64,000 bases of DNA, taken from NCBI RefSeq assembly GCF_019320115.1, contig NC_089584.1, positions 54,619,633 through 54,683,632 of the forward strand, written 5' to 3'. Origin of the DNA: Miscanthus floridulus. Taxonomy: Eukaryota > Streptophyta > Magnoliopsida > Poales > Poaceae. Of this stretch, positions 1 through 11,800 are shown one piece after another. A program made the translations under genes and the position numbers. The notes under the pieces were generated by a model. That model searched no databases and was not told the DNA's origin. It was given only the letters and a program-made list of their open reading frames with translations. Numbering within the stretch: position 1 is the stretch's first letter; each line of letters starts with the position of its first letter.

Positions 1-969
1 GGGAACTTCCTTAACTTCCTTATCTTCTTTGATGGATGGCGCCAGGAGATCCTAAATGAAAACCCTTGGCGGAATCGCGGCGCGAGAAGAACCAAGCTTG
101 GATAGTTGGTTAGCGAGTTGATTTTGGTCATGTACCACATGGTGATACTTGATGCCATAGAATTTTCCTTCAAGCTTCCTAATTTCAGCGCAGTAAGCAT
201 TCATCTTCATGCTGGAACAAGACCAGTCTTTGTTGAGCTGGTTGATAACCAGTGCGGAGTCTCTGTACACCATGAGGCATTTAACACCGAGTGCGACGGC
301 TATACGAAGACCGTGGAGACATGCTTCGTATTCCACGACATTGTTGGAGGCCAGGAAGTGTATCTGAAGAATGTAACGTAGCTTATCCTTGGTCGGTGTA
401 ATGAACAGAATGCCCACATCGGCACTATTGATGTTAAGGGCGCCGTCAAAGTATATCACCCAATGCTCGGGGCAAGCAGCGGCGATGGGCTCTTGGATCT
501 CAGTCCATTCAGCGACAAAGTTAGCGAGCGCCTGCGACTTAATGGTAGGTCTGCTTCTAAATTCAATGGAATAGGTGCTAAGCTCAACAGCCCATTTTAT
601 GATGCGGCCATTGGCTTCTTTGTTGTGAAGAATGTCCCCTAGGGGAAACTCAGTGACCACGGCGATCTTGTAGTATTTAAAGTAATGCCGGAGCTTGCGC
701 AATGTAATCAAAATTGCATATAACAGCTTTTGTACCTGAGGATAACGAGTTTTTGGCTCATTGAGTACTTCACTGATAAAGTAGACCGGATGTTGCACCC
801 TATAAGCATGCCCAACTTCTTTGCGTTCGACGACGATAGCTGTACTCACGACGCGAGAAGTGGCGGCGATGTATATGAGCAGAGTCTCATCTGGCCTTAG
901 CGCTATCATGATCAGTGGATTTGTCAAGAACAATTTGAGCTACTTGAAAGCTGAGTCTGCCTCCTCCGA
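1..969 (-). pseudogene. RNH: RNase H plus archaeal-type RNase H of Tat element 1
   Basis: The first RNase H starts near 930 (LFLTNPLIMIALRPDETLLIYIAATSR) and includes QKLLYAILITLRKLRHYF. A second RNase H follows (VIYFDGALNINSA, then VVEYEACLHGL, then LMVYRDSALVINQL). This second, archaeal-type domain is typical of the Tat group. The expected last acidic residue in the N-x-x-A-D motif reads Asn (QLANQL near 110-125), again one G-to-A change, so this domain was probably dead apart from the stops. A stop at 52-54 ends the open stretch and the frame runs to the window edge. Confidence 0.85.
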
Positions 970-1900
970 CTAGGAAAAGTGCTCAGAGGCCTTGAGGAGC
1001 TTGAAGAAGGGTAGCCCTTTTTTGCCAAGGCGTGATACAAAGCGGCTTAAAGCAGCCATACAACCTATAAGCTTTTGTATATCCTTGACACATGTTGGTC
1101 GTTTCATATTGGTGATGGTGGAGACCTTGTCCGGATTAGGCTTGATGCCTCGAGCACTGATGATGTAGCCCAGTAGTATACCGGATGGAACTCCAAAGAT
1201 GCACTTTGAAGGGTTCAACTTCCATCGGTACTTGTTTAAATTGGCGAAAGTTTCTTCAAGGTCGGCGATAAGGTTGTCGGCTGTCTTGGTTTTGACAACC
1301 ACGTCATCGATGTAGGCTTTGACATTGTGGCCAATCTGCTAGTCGAGGCACATCTGAATGGCCCTTTGATAAGTAACCCTAGTGTTCTTGAGTTCGAAGG
1401 ACATAGTTTTGTAGCAGTATGCACCAAAAGGTGTAATGAACGACGTCTTTATCTAGTCTTCTTCCTTGAGGGAGATCTGATGATAGCTGGAGTAACAGTC
1501 AAGGAAAGAGAGTAGTTCATAGCCGGCGGTAGAGTCTACAACCTCGTCTATCCGAGGCAAGCCAAAGGGGTCTTTAGGGCAGTGTTTGTTAAGATCAGTA
1601 TAATCAACGCACATTCTCCATTCTTTATTCTTTTTTCGAACAAGAATAGGGTTTGCTAACCAATCTAGATGATACACTTCTTTTATAAACCCGGAAGCTA
1701 AGAGCTGTTTTATTTCTACCCTAATAGCTTTCTTCTTGTCTGGCGTGAATCGGCGAAGTTTCTGCTTGATTAGTTTGGCAGTTGGCAAGACATTCAAGGA
1801 GTGCTTGATCTTCTCCCATGGTACCCCTGGCATGTCTATAGGTTTCCAAGCAAACACATTGGCATTGGCACGTAGGAAGGAGACGAGCGCACTTTCCTAT
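970..1900 (-). pseudogene. RT: reverse transcriptase region of Tat element 1
   Basis: Reverse transcriptase copies the element RNA into DNA. Visible blocks in order are FAWKPIDMPGV and the LASGFIKEVYHLDWLANPILV segment, then WRMCVDYTDLNKHCPKDPFGLP, then LLSFLDCYSSYHQISL. The catalytic YIDD lies at 1303-1314 and is intact. The thumb and connection follow (LLGYIISARGIKPNPDK). Stops fall just after 1453 (end of the SLKEED block) and between about 1340 and 1452. The block order is normal for Ty3/gypsy. It cannot be translated through, but the active-site aspartates survive. Confidence 0.9.
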
Positions 1901-1999
1901 TCAGGGTCAAGGTGAGCCCCAATCTTCATGGTCTTGGAAGCGTCATTGAGGCCAAGGCTGACCTCCTTGATTTTCTTGGACTTGGCGGAGGCATGGGGA

Positions 2000-2703
2000 A
2001 GCTCAAGCTCTAGAATCTCCATGTCATCGGCGGGTACTGTCTTGGCTTCGGTGACCATGCTAGCCATCTAGATGGAGAGGTCGGTGGCTTCAGCGAGGGC
2101 GAGACTCTTTGTCTTGCAGGCGTAGGCGTTGGAAAGGTTGGCCCGCAGAGCCAGGACTCCTACAGGCGAAGGCATCTTCAACACCAGATACGCATAGTGC
2201 GGTATAGCCATGAATTTGGCTAGAGCTGGCTAGCCAAGTATGGCATGGTAGGCGGTGTCAAAGTTGGTGACATAGAAGTTGATATGCTCGATGCGGTAGT
2301 TGCTTGCCATGCCGAACTGTACTGGTAGGGTGATCTCTCCAAGTGGCCTAGATGCCCTTCTAGGTACCACACCCTAGAAGGAGGAGTCTGAGGGTGTGAG
2401 ATCTGATATCACGAGGCCCAACTCTCTTAGGGCTCCGACAAAAAGTAGGTTCAAAGCACTACCACCATCAACAAGGACTTTTCTGAATAGCACCTTCTGG
2501 ATGGTTACGTTGAGGACGAGGGGGATGGGGATGTCTACCCATTGGTCAGCCCTACTAAAGGTGATGGGGATCTCAGACCATGGGTGATAGCTAGGGTCGG
2601 TGGTAGTTTCTTCTGAAGCGACGGCGAGCACTCGTCGAGCGGCAAGCTTCCGTTCCCTTCGACTCTTAGTGGAGGCAAGGCCCTCGAAGATGGTGGCAAC
2701 CAC
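2000..2703 (-). pseudogene. PR: aspartic protease region of Tat element 1
   Basis: This is the retroviral-type aspartic protease that would process the polyprotein. The active-site motif is VLVDGGSALNLLF (about 2425-2465), the Tat version of D-S/T-G. It is preceded by the usual HPWSEIPITFSRADQW block and followed by SDLTPSDSSF and then TLPVQFG. Stops interrupt at 2374 and again near 2232. It is in the same frame as gag and RT. It is clearly this family, although the catalytic triplet reads DGG rather than DTG or DSG, which is common in plant elements. Confidence 0.8.
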
Positions 2704-4920
2704 CTTATCATGGTTCTAAAAGGCATTGTTGTTGTTCCTAGGCGATCGGCAACCTCCTGTTCCATTATTGGCATCGTCGTTGAGCCTCTTGTCCTGGAAC
2801 TCCCTGGCTAGACCAATGTAGTCCTTCATCTTGTGTTTGGCATTCTTGTGAAGAGGGCACGGGTCTTTGAGTATCTTTTGGTACTGCTCGTCATAGTTAC
2901 GCTTGGTGCAAGGTTGACTAGAGGCGGTGAAGATGTGTTCTGGCCAGCAGCGGTGATTTTGGCCAGGCCTATGTCCTCCTGTTCAATCACGGCCGCTATC
3001 GCGATGATAACTGCGGTCGTTAGGGTGGCGGTCATTGTGATGTCGGTCGTCAGGGCGATCACGGTGAGGTGGTCACTGAGTGCCTACATCCTCGTTGAAG
3101 TGCACCTCGGCTTCCTCTGCATCGGCGTACTGGTTGGCGGTAGTTATCATTTTGCCGATACCGGTTGGTGGCTTACGATTGAATTTGGAGGGAAGCTCGC
3201 GATGGTGGAGTCCTCGGATAAAGGTGGTGATGACTTCATCTTCCGTGATGTTGGGGATAGAGTTCCTCATCTCGGAGAAATGCCGGATGTAGCTGTGGAG
3301 GAGCTTGGATGGCTTCTGGTTGATGCGGCTGAGATCATGCTTTGTGCTGGGTCGAGTACACGTGGCCATATAGTTGTCGATGAAGACTTTCTTCAACTCT
3401 TCCCATGAGCTAATGGAGTCCGGTGCAAGGCTGGTGAACTAGCTCATGGCAGGTGGCGTGAGCATGACAGGGAGATAATTTGCCATAACGCTGGTGTCTC
3501 CTCCCACGGCATGGACGGTAGTGGCATAAGCCTACAGCCACTGAGTTGGGTTCATTCTTACTTCGTAGGGCTCAACCCTGGTGATCTTAAAACCACAAGG
3601 CCATCAAAGCATTCGGAGTGCCCTTGTGAAAGCCGGAGGCCCCTCAGGATTGTCGACACCATAATCTATGGTGTTGTGGTTGGGGATAGGCTCGAGGGCT
3701 GAGTCTGGGTTGTCGTACTCCCTTTCATAGTCCTGGCGGTGACGTACTTTGTCTTCATGGCGACCAAAGCGATGGTGCTCGATACGCCGCCGCGCATCCC
3801 AGAGGTTGCTAAGATGTACTCTAGCATCCTATTCGACCTCTTGGTCGTGTTGGCGATGGTGTTCGGCACGATGCCCCCCGGGTCCCCCTTGTAGAGGTAA
3901 TGACTGGTTAGCGAAACGGCTTTGACTTGGGCAGTGATTGGACCTCGGCGTAGCTGATCGGTGAATCGTGCTCGTAGAACATGAAGGTCTCTAATCCTCG
4001 CGGATCTCATTGACCTGATAGTGAGCCACTTTAAGCATGGCGGCAATATTGGCGAGCTCAGGCATTTGAGGGAAACGAGCGAGCTCATTGGTGGCTACTG
4101 CCAAATTAGCGCTTGGAGTCCTGAAGATGTCATGGCCGTCGACGTGGAGAAATTCTTCATCAAGGTCGCGGTAGAGCGGGAGCGGTCTTCCTTGAGAGTC
4201 AAGCTAATTATTCTGAGCAGCCTTAGCCCTTGTGATGGCTACCTCATTTTCTTGCCACTACACACGGTTGATGTTTTGGTTCTCCCGAGTAGCGCGATCC
4301 TCCTCAGTTTCACCATTCCAAGGAGGGCTATCGATGCTGACGTTGAAGATCGCGCCACCCTGGAAGGGTTGTAGGAGAAATTGATCGGAGAAGGTTTTGG
4401 CAAGGGTCTTCATAGAGCCCTAAGACTCAAAGCCTGGAGTTTCTTCTGGGATGGTCTGGAGGTGTGCCATAGGGCTCCAGCCTAAGTGTACCATGTTGAC
4501 AGTCGGTGAGAGCTGGACGGCGATCTGGTCAGTGAGTTTGCCCCTTATGGCATGCTGGTAAGCGGCGGCGGTGTTGGAGAATCCAAAGGGTAGGGCCATA
4601 GCCCTTGTAGCTTCCTAAGCACCCTCCAATATATCTGGATCGGAGGGTGATCAGCACTGAACCAGAGTGTCCAGTGCCGATTCGGTGACAGAGAGACAAT
4701 CAGCGAGCTTCAGTCCGACCCAATCGATGGATTCGATCAGATCGTCGTTGTTGATCGGCCTCCTCTGGTAGCGAGGAAGCGGACAGCGAGTTGTTGCTGA
4801 AAGAGACCTCGGAATCTCCTCCGAGATTGGATCTATAGTTGCAGGTGCAGGGGTGGCTGGCGTAGAAATGATCTGCTCCGGCTCGAGGAGCTCTCTGACT
4901 CCATCAACATTATGACCCAT
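2704..4920 (-). pseudogene. gag: gag region of Tat element 1
   Basis: This is the capsid/nucleocapsid part of the polyprotein. The first in-frame Met after the PBS is at 4920 (MGHNVDGVRELL). The retrotransposon gag core is visible around 3070-3420, with SWEELKKVFIDNYMATC and the later FIRGLHHRELPSKF. A Tat-type zinc knuckle follows near 2815-2862 (CPLHKNAKHKMKDY); its last Cys reads Tyr, one G-to-A change away. Many TAG stops break the frame, for example at 4651 and just after 3073. No frameshift is needed to join the recognisable pieces to the protease downstream. The product would have been the structural particle protein; this copy cannot make it. Confidence 0.8.
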
Positions 4921-5011
4921 GAGATGGAACCGATCGTGAAGATTTCGCCAGGCTGTGGAAGGGATGAAGAGCCTATGAAAAAGCCATCTTGTTCGACAAG
5001 GAAACAGCATG

Positions 5012-5035
5012 CACACCCCTACCTGGCATGCCAAC
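5012..5035 (-). other. Primer binding site region, Tat element 1
   Basis: Immediately after the LTR the minus strand reads GTTGGCATGCCAGGTAGGGG. This resembles the TGGCGCGCCAGGTAGGGG-type sites found at this place in grass Tat elements. I did not assign the tRNA. Confidence 0.6.
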
Positions 5036-5508
5036 TGTCGATAGAATATCATTGGTAGTCCTCCGAGGGGTATCCCACGAAGGTAGATTGATTGGTAGAG
5101 GAGCGTGAGATCAAGAACAAGAAGGCAATAGAGACACACGAGTTAGACAGGTTCAGGCTGTCAGTATGACGTAATACCCTACTCCTGTGGTCTGTTGGTT
5201 TGTATTAGCTATCATATGATATACCGTGATTTTAGAGGGGGTCCCTGCCTGCCTTATATAGTCCAGGAGGCAGGGTTACAAGTCGGTTAGATCTAAGAGA
5301 TAACCAGAAAGTAATAACTGATTATAGGAATCTTGGGATCATATATATCCTAACAGATTTCATATTATCTTCAGGATATCTTCCCGATGTCTTGTGGAAG
5401 GCGTCGAGCAGAGTCATGCCCCGCAAGGCTTCTTCTTATGGGCTAGGCCACCCCTAGGGGCATAGCCCATGTGGTCTACCATGGGTATCCGGGGTCATAC
5501 ACCCCACA
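5036..5508 (-). repeat. 5' LTR of the first Tat element
   Basis: On the minus strand the LTR begins TGTGGGGTGTATGACC at 5508 and ends in CGACA at 5036, giving the usual TG...CA ends. It is followed at once by the PBS-like sequence. A TATA box lies near the middle. The length of 473 bp fits short-LTR Tat elements. Confidence 0.85.
5252..5261 (-). promoter_or_regulatory. TATA box in Tat 1 LTR, inside an inverted repeat
   Basis: The minus strand reads CTATATAAGG. It is flanked by a perfect 8-bp inverted repeat, CCCTGCCT at 5243-5250 and AGGCAGGG at 5268-5275, so the TATA box lies in the loop of a potential hairpin. It is about 250 bp inside the LTR, a reasonable place for the U3/R boundary. Confidence 0.65.
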
Positions 5509-6960
5509 CTATCTTCAATTGAGTATGGATCATAAGCTTTAGCTACTGTGGTGCTCTTCTGGAATCAGGTCTCTCTGCGCATACTCTGGAATTGGTTATT
5601 GAGCGCTGCCACCCATTGAGTCAATTGTCCCAAGTTGTCAAACTCTTGTCCTAGCAGCTTTTCTTTCCACATTGGCAGCATTCCTCAGAATCTCTGAAGA
5701 AACTCAGTGCCCAATTCATTAGTCCTCTATCTCATGGTTGTCAAATCGATTATTTTCTTCTCTCCAGTCCCAGTGTAAAAATATGTATGAAATTTCTTCT
5801 TTAGGTCAACCCAATTGGCAATGGAGTTGACTAGTAGTGATGAAAACCAAGTGAAGGCCGGCCCTAACAGGGACAAGGAAAAGAAACGAACTCGATGGGC
5901 ATCCTCAACTGATGCTTCGCCCAATTGTATAAGATACCGACTGACATGTTCTATTGTGCTTGTACCGTCTTGACTAGTGAACTTGGCGAATTCTAGGAGC
6001 CTGTAATTTGTAGGAAGAGTGACCAAATCATACCATTCTAGATATGGGTGTTTGTACGAAAAAGTTGTTCCTTTTGGCTTCTGACCGAACTGATTCTTCG
6101 TCATCTCGGTCACCTTGAGCAGCAACTCGTTAGCTTGTGGATTTGGATTTCTCGGTACTTGCTGACCCATCTGTGGATTGAAATCCCATGTGCCTTGATA
6201 TCCTAGATTTGGTATCATGTGGAGGGTGTTATAATCCATGCCATAGTGATAACCTTGTGGAATCTCAATCTGTTGGGTCCTTTGCTGGCTTGCTACTTGA
6301 AGTCTCTAATTATAGACATAAGGATCTATATCTCTACGGATCCTTTGAACTAATGGTGCTATCTTCTAAGACAATGATGGTATGTGGCCTGATGTGCCAA
6401 AATTGATCATCTAGTTTTGACTTTGCCCCACCGACTGTTGCACATGCTGCATTGACAGTCCAAGATTGTACTATATCTTATTTGTAGTAGTACCTAAAGT
6501 TTGTTCAGATGAACCTTGAAGTCTCTAGATGTCACTATTACCAGCTGGTGCTGCTTCTTAATGGCTGGTACCGACTTGATTAGTCCCTTGGGTCGACGGA
6601 TCTAGAATATTATAACAAGTCGATCCAACCTGACCAACTGGAATTCCATGAATTGCCTCTTTCATGGCGTTGTGAAATGCGTCAACGAAAGATTCATTGT
6701 GGCTTGATATGGCATCATGAACAGACTTGTCTATGGCTTTCGTAAAGAAACACCTGTCTTTAGCTTCGACCGTATTTGTCTACCCATGTAGTAGAACTCT
6801 TGGTAGTGGAAATTTCTGAATAATTGTGCTGCCACACATTTTGGTGTAGGACAGCAAACACTTCTTCTAAAATTCTTTTGTAGCTTTGTTGATGGTATCC
6901 TTATCTTTGTTAGGTAGGTCTTCATAATGTACCATAAGGATGCTGTCATTGTTGTGAACC
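5509..6960 (-). pseudogene. gag: gag pseudogene of the second element
   Basis: The open part is 6239-5727. It includes FSYKHPYLEWYDLVTLPTN, then LLEFAKFTSQDGTSTIEHVS, then RVRFFSLSLLGPAFTWFSS and LKKKFHTYFY, the retrotransposon gag core. After the stop at 5727 the frame continues with recognisable gag residues (FDNLGQLTQWVAALNNQFQS) to 5509, where the Tat LTR cuts it. Upstream of 6239 the N-terminal part is present but broken by stops, and the open piece at 6731-7141 is in another frame. It is a dead structural protein gene. The C-terminal nucleocapsid and pol are missing from the window. Confidence 0.8.
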
Positions 6961-6976
6961 ACCATGACGATTGTGG

Positions 6977-6995
6977 TGTCCCACTGGGCATGCTA
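6977..6995 (-). other. Primer binding site of the second element
   Basis: The minus strand reads TAGCATGCCCAGTGGGAC right after the LTR end. It resembles the TGGCACGCCCAGTGGGAC sites common in grass gypsy elements, with one changed base in the first triplet and another further in. Confidence 0.6.
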
Positions 6996-7526
6996 GAAAT
7001 GTGTGTCGACACCAAATTTTTGTCTCTGTGCCGAGGACACTCACAACAAGCTAGAAGGGTTCGCTTGATGGAGCGGATCCGCCTAGCTTTAGCGCAAGGG
7101 ATGGTCGATCCTGTGCAATCCTCCCAAGACATGCCAGTCAATTTGACCCTACAATTGACAAGGAGAGAAAGCTCATCAGTAATTAAGGGCAGAACATGCT
7201 GGTGTTGCTAGACAGTTCCAAATGTGTGGCTCTGAGAGCCGATATGAGAGGAGATCGACTAAATAGTCGATCCCAGCATATTTACAAGAATGAATCAGTT
7301 AAAGCTCATGGGGTTGTATAAGAAGAATCGGTTATCATTCAAGATAAATGTTATTTAAGCAAATATTAATCAATGTAAATAAGGTATCCGCGATGATCAG
7401 TTTGTACTGAGCCAATGATTATAAGTAACCAAACTCCTTTTTATATAAAGAAACAATTCAACATCACTTAACCATTTAATAAAGACAAATCTAATGAACA
7501 TGTTATATCTCATCTATTGTTATGAC

Positions 7527-8370
7527 CAGTGGGGCATGAGGCAGAATCATGCAGGCCGTAGAAACAATAATAGACTCGACGACCCTAACTCATTACTAAT
7601 ATCAGTGGGGCATGAGGTAGAATCATGCAGGCCGTAATACAATAACAAGATCATGGGGCTAACATATCTTTCAACTATCTCTACTTCAATGATCTCGTAA
7701 TGCAAACTATTCGTGAAAGCATTCGATATCGGCTAAACAGCCGATTCAGGCATAGCGCACAGTTAAGGTCATGCCTTCTTAGGAACGAGTCTACCAACTA
7801 ACGATCCCTGCTCCACGGTGCCAACAGTGGGGTGAGAGGCAGAATCCCACAGGCCATAATGATGGGCCATGGAACGATTTTCATTAGCTAATAGATCTAC
7901 TCAAGATTGGACATGCTTTAACCGCACGCTATGTATGATTAAGATTGACGCAAAACAACCAATAAAACATAACTCATCGCTTAAGATGTAGATTAGATTA
8001 GTTTTAAATTAGCAAACGATGAGTTAAGCAAGATGTAAGGCTGATCCAAATCAATCTCAATCTGGCATAATGATATTGCTATAATTAGATAAACAATGAA
8101 AGCAATAAGCAATATCGGTAACTTAATGAATCTACCAAAGACTACCATGCTAAGGTAGAGCCAATAACTTGACCTTGATCTAATTCTAGCAGTGGGGTGT
8201 GAGGCAGAATCACACAGGCCATACTTGAATTAGACAAGAGTTGATAACTAGCCTATACCAAAGTCGTAGTGGGGGTCGACCAGATCGATGCAGCCATACG
8301 AATAGAGGTATAAACCATGACAGTACTTATAGACAAGCAGTAGAGGTCGACCAGATCAATGCAGCCATAC
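7527..8370. repeat. Six dispersed copies of a ~33-bp motif
   Basis: Units lie at 7527-7560, 7603-7636, 7825-7858, 8190-8223, 8267-8299 and 8338-8370. The first four share CAGTGGGG, then GAGGCAGAATC (GAGGTAGAATC in the second), then CAGGCC. The last two keep the frame but read GGTCGACCAGATC and GCAGCCATAC. Start-to-start spacing is irregular (76, 222, 365, 77 and 71 bp), so this is not a simple tandem array. It lies wholly inside the LTR. Confidence 0.8.
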
Positions 8371-8485
8371 TTGCTGAAGAACTCACCGAGATCTACTCTA
8401 CTCCTACTCCTAAGGGGTGGCTGAAGCCGAAAAAAGTAATTGACTTTGTATGATTGGATGATGTCTTTTACAATAGCCGGGGTCT

Positions 8486-8497
8486 GGTATTTATACC
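8486..8497 (-). promoter_or_regulatory. TATA box in LTR of the second element
   Basis: The palindromic GGTATAAATACC gives a good TATA box on the minus strand about 300 bp inside the LTR. Being a perfect palindrome it could be read either way, but the element's orientation favours minus. Confidence 0.6.
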
Positions 8498-8808
8498 TAG
8501 AACCTAAAACCGAACCTTGCTCGAGTATGACTCAATACAATCTTTGGCATAATGAAAACATTCCTAATTTAAGATAACTTGGACTCTAATCTTTCCCTTT
8601 TTGTGGAGTCTAGCATGTCTCATCCTAGCGCCGATCATAGCCTCTATCGTTATCTGCTAGCACTATTTGAAGAAAGCCGATTCTAGTGCTGCATCCAAAT
8701 CAGCTGGTTCTGATCTACACGCAATCGATTCCTTACTGACATGATTTTGGGAGCTCTCAAGCTTCTAAGATCCTCCTTCCGAATCCTAGTGTAAACAAGC
8801 GGTATTCG

Positions 8809-11800
8809 TGTAACACCCTAGTGCTAAGCATTTCATTTGGCACTTGCATTTCGTGAGCACAATCATTATCCAAGCATTCATGAGCATGAGCATATGGAAT
8901 TTCATCTTATTCTTACATATTATCACATGTGATGTTGATTATATACATGCATATGCTTATGATCATGTGTGACGGATGCTAGAGATGGTTGTGAGGTCAC
9001 AAAAACACCTTAGACACATCTAGGATGGAAAATAGAATAATGTTTGTATTCATGACATGGGCCAAATTTGCTTCTAAGTTCTAGTTTACTCAAAACTTTA
9101 TTTTTCATGATCCTACTTTGACCAAAGTTGAACTATAGCATAGAGTGTTTGCATGACACTGCACCTTAAGAAAAGTTGTAGTTTTTGACATGAGGAACAA
9201 ACTTTATTTAAGGGCCATGAGCTAATTTAGTGCCTAACATAGTCAAAAATAGCTCCAAAGTAGCAATGAAATAGGTACACCACTTTGGAGCATTGTAACC
9301 TATAACCATGGCGAATTAGATCATACACCCTAAAGAAAATTTGTAGATCACATGTAGCTCTACAACTTTTACTAATACCATTTTCACTAAATCACCGTGG
9401 ATTAGGAGTAATATCACCTCAAAGTTCCTCTATTAGTCGGTCTGATCGAGCTCGCCGGTTCAAAGTTCACAGCGGTAGTGGCCGATCGACCAAACGATGT
9501 GGCCGCTGTGTGGCTGGCTTGTGCCGTGGCCACCCCCACTACCACCACGCTAGCGCACCCAAGGGTGAAGACATGGCGCTGCTACCTCCTCATCGCTCAT
9601 TTGCGCCCTTCGTCCCTCTGCTCTCCCTCCCGTAGCAGCAATAGCAGTGCATGCCGCCCTCGCCATCACCGCATGCCTCTGTCATGCTCGCGTGGCACCA
9701 CTACTATACCTTCGACCAATCCATCTCCCCATAGCTCCACAACCATCTCCTCTACCTCCTTGACCCACTAGCATCACAACCCGAGCCCAGGTGAGGCCAC
9801 ATTGCACCATCGCCACCATTGTCATGGTCGTGGTGCACCACTGACCTTGAGCTTGCCATGGCTAGTCGCAACCAGTGCTCCTCTAATCTCCCTTACCTTG
9901 GTCCATCATCGTCGTAGGGTCTAGATGCTGATGCCACAACCCGTTTAACCTCTACCGCTACAACAGTGTAGGATGCACGACTGCATCGTGCGTGTCCACC
10001 ATGGCCATGAGCTCGAGCTCGACATGGGCTGACACTAACTAGACCCCATGTGTCCCCCTCTAGTGCATGTTTTAGCAGCGCCGTGAACCCTAGCAACTTG
10101 TCCCACAATAGAGACCCATCACCGACTGCTATCTCGTTAGAATGGTGACCTCACCATCGACGCATCTCACACCACCGTGCCACCAGGCACACGGCCGTGC
10201 CCCTTCAACGCTGCTAATGACCCCAATATGCACCCATTAGGTCTGCTAGGTCACCATGAAGCCATAACCGAGCTTGTCGTAGCCCATTGTGGCTGGACTT
10301 GGTCGGTGCACTGCCGTGCATCACCACCGTGCCACCATGTCCGCCATCGAGCTTGCTCCGGCATGCCTCTGAGTCAATCATGGGTACCATTTTATGTGGG
10401 GTGTCGAGGGGAGCACGTTAGTGGTGACCTCACCACCAATGATCTCGCTGTTGGTGAGATTTGGCCGATCAAAGGCCACCTCTGCGTTGGGCTAACTGAT
10501 GTGTGGGACCGGGTTGACTCATGGCCCTACTGTCAGCCTCTGGGTGCACTAGGTCAGGTGTGTTTAGCATTTAGGGTTAGTTTGTTTTTCTTATTCTATT
10601 TTAGATTTAAATGCAAACTTTGGAAATTCATAACTAGAGCTAGGGTTGTCCAATTTGAGTGAACCAAACTTTGTTGGATTCATCATGAAGTGTACTATTT
10701 GATTAAAATATGAAACCTACTGTTTGGGGTAATTTTTTGGGGGAATTAAATTATGCTAGTTAAGTGCTTTTAAAATTGTTTCTATCCTATAAAATGCATA
10801 AGTTGAGCTAGGGAAGTGCTAAAAATGTGATTCCAATTTTGTTGGTCTTGTGTTGATATGCTCTAGCTAGGAAAAATACTAAACCTATAGTAGGCATTCT
10901 TGAAATATGGTCTTGCTATTTAACCTTGATTAATTGCTAGTTTCTAGTGAAATTAATTAGGGTAAATATACATAACTTATGATCATACACATTTTTACAC
11001 AATGTTCTTATGATAGGATGAAAGTAGGAAAAATATGAAATCTGTTGTTTGACACTTTTCACTAGGCTAAACTATTTTTACTAAAATAAGCCTATGCAAC
11101 TTGCCATTTTTATAGAGGTTGCTACACTTATCCAAATGGCATGAAATTTGTGAAGTAGACTATTGAGTCATATGTAGGCTATTGTAAATTTCTTAGGATT
11201 TATTGGGCACTAGAAAAATTTATCCTCTAAATCACCCTATTATATAAGGAAATTAATAAATGCATATAAGTCAATTAGTTTTGCTTAACCATGATGTTTT
11301 CTATGGTGCTTGTGATGCATATATTCTATTGATATGAGTAGTGCTCAAAATTAATTGGTATAGGTAGATAGTTAATTATTGCTTTATAATTCAACTGGAG
11401 GGTTACATGTGTAGTTTCTATTGTGGTGATAATCTTGTGATGAGAATGATCTTTTCTATGAAACTTGTCGGTAACCAAATTGTAGATAACTTACTCATCT
11501 GTCTTGTCCAAACATTTCATGGTCATAGACCTAATGGTTTGAGAGTTATAGCCGCTAGAAGTCTGCTATTAGATTTGCTTATTCTCTAGATAGATCTAAA
11601 AGATTGAATTGTTTGACCTAGCTAACTATTGAATCACCTTAAGATGATTATAATAAAGTTGTATACAATTTCATATTCTTTCTAGAAAGTCAACAATCAT
11701 ATTGTTTGGTTGGGTAAAACTACAGTTATGGTCAAAACAAGTGACTGTTGTCTTGTAGTCCAGAAAATGCTTTAATGGAAGTTTATTTAATTACTAGAGA

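Larger units (their letters stand above)
1..5508 (-). mobile_element. Tat-lineage Ty3/gypsy retrotransposon, 5' half
   Basis: A minus-strand LTR retrotransposon enters from the left edge of the window. Reading leftwards from 5508 it has a 473-bp LTR, a PBS-like site, gag, aspartic protease, reverse transcriptase, an RNase H and a second archaeal-type RNase H. The second RNase H after the first is the known hallmark of the Tat group. Integrase and the 3' LTR would lie outside the window. All recognisable pieces of the polyprotein lie in one frame, so decay has been by stops rather than indels. The element sits inside the gag of the next element, so it inserted later. The base duplicated on insertion is probably 5509-5513 (CTATC), which cannot be confirmed without the other end. 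Confidence 0.9.
5509..8797 (-). mobile_element. Second minus-strand gypsy element (gag plus 5' LTR)
   Basis: On the minus strand the order is LTR (8797 to 7000), PBS-like site, and a gag region running to 5509, where the first Tat element interrupts it. The rest of this element would lie left of the window. The gag and PBS types suggest a Ty3/gypsy element of the Tat/Athila superclade. No pol domain is visible here because of the interruption. Confidence 0.75.
7000..8797 (-). repeat. 5' LTR of the second minus-strand element
   Basis: On the minus strand it begins TGTTTACACTAGGATTC at 8797 and ends TCGACACACA at 7000, next to the PBS. Length is about 1.8 kb. It contains a TATA box near its 5' end (8486-8497) and, in its transcribed part, six dispersed copies of a ~33-bp motif. 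Boundaries are inferred from TG/CA ends and the PBS, because the other LTR is not in the window. Confidence 0.65.

Noticed and set aside
2833..3408. 191-residue plus-strand ORF with hydrophobic stretches
   Set aside because: It is the complement of the Tat gag frame, which carries recognisable gag and zinc-knuckle motifs.
7527..8370. CRISPR-like array
   Set aside because: Repeats are irregularly spaced, degenerate and inside a plant LTR; spacers are not uniform and no cas genes exist.
9478..10662. GC-rich open frames that look like host exons
   Set aside because: They lie inside Tekay LTR 'A', have a diverged counterpart in the solo LTR (about 59470-60130) and show no domain or splice structure that I can support.
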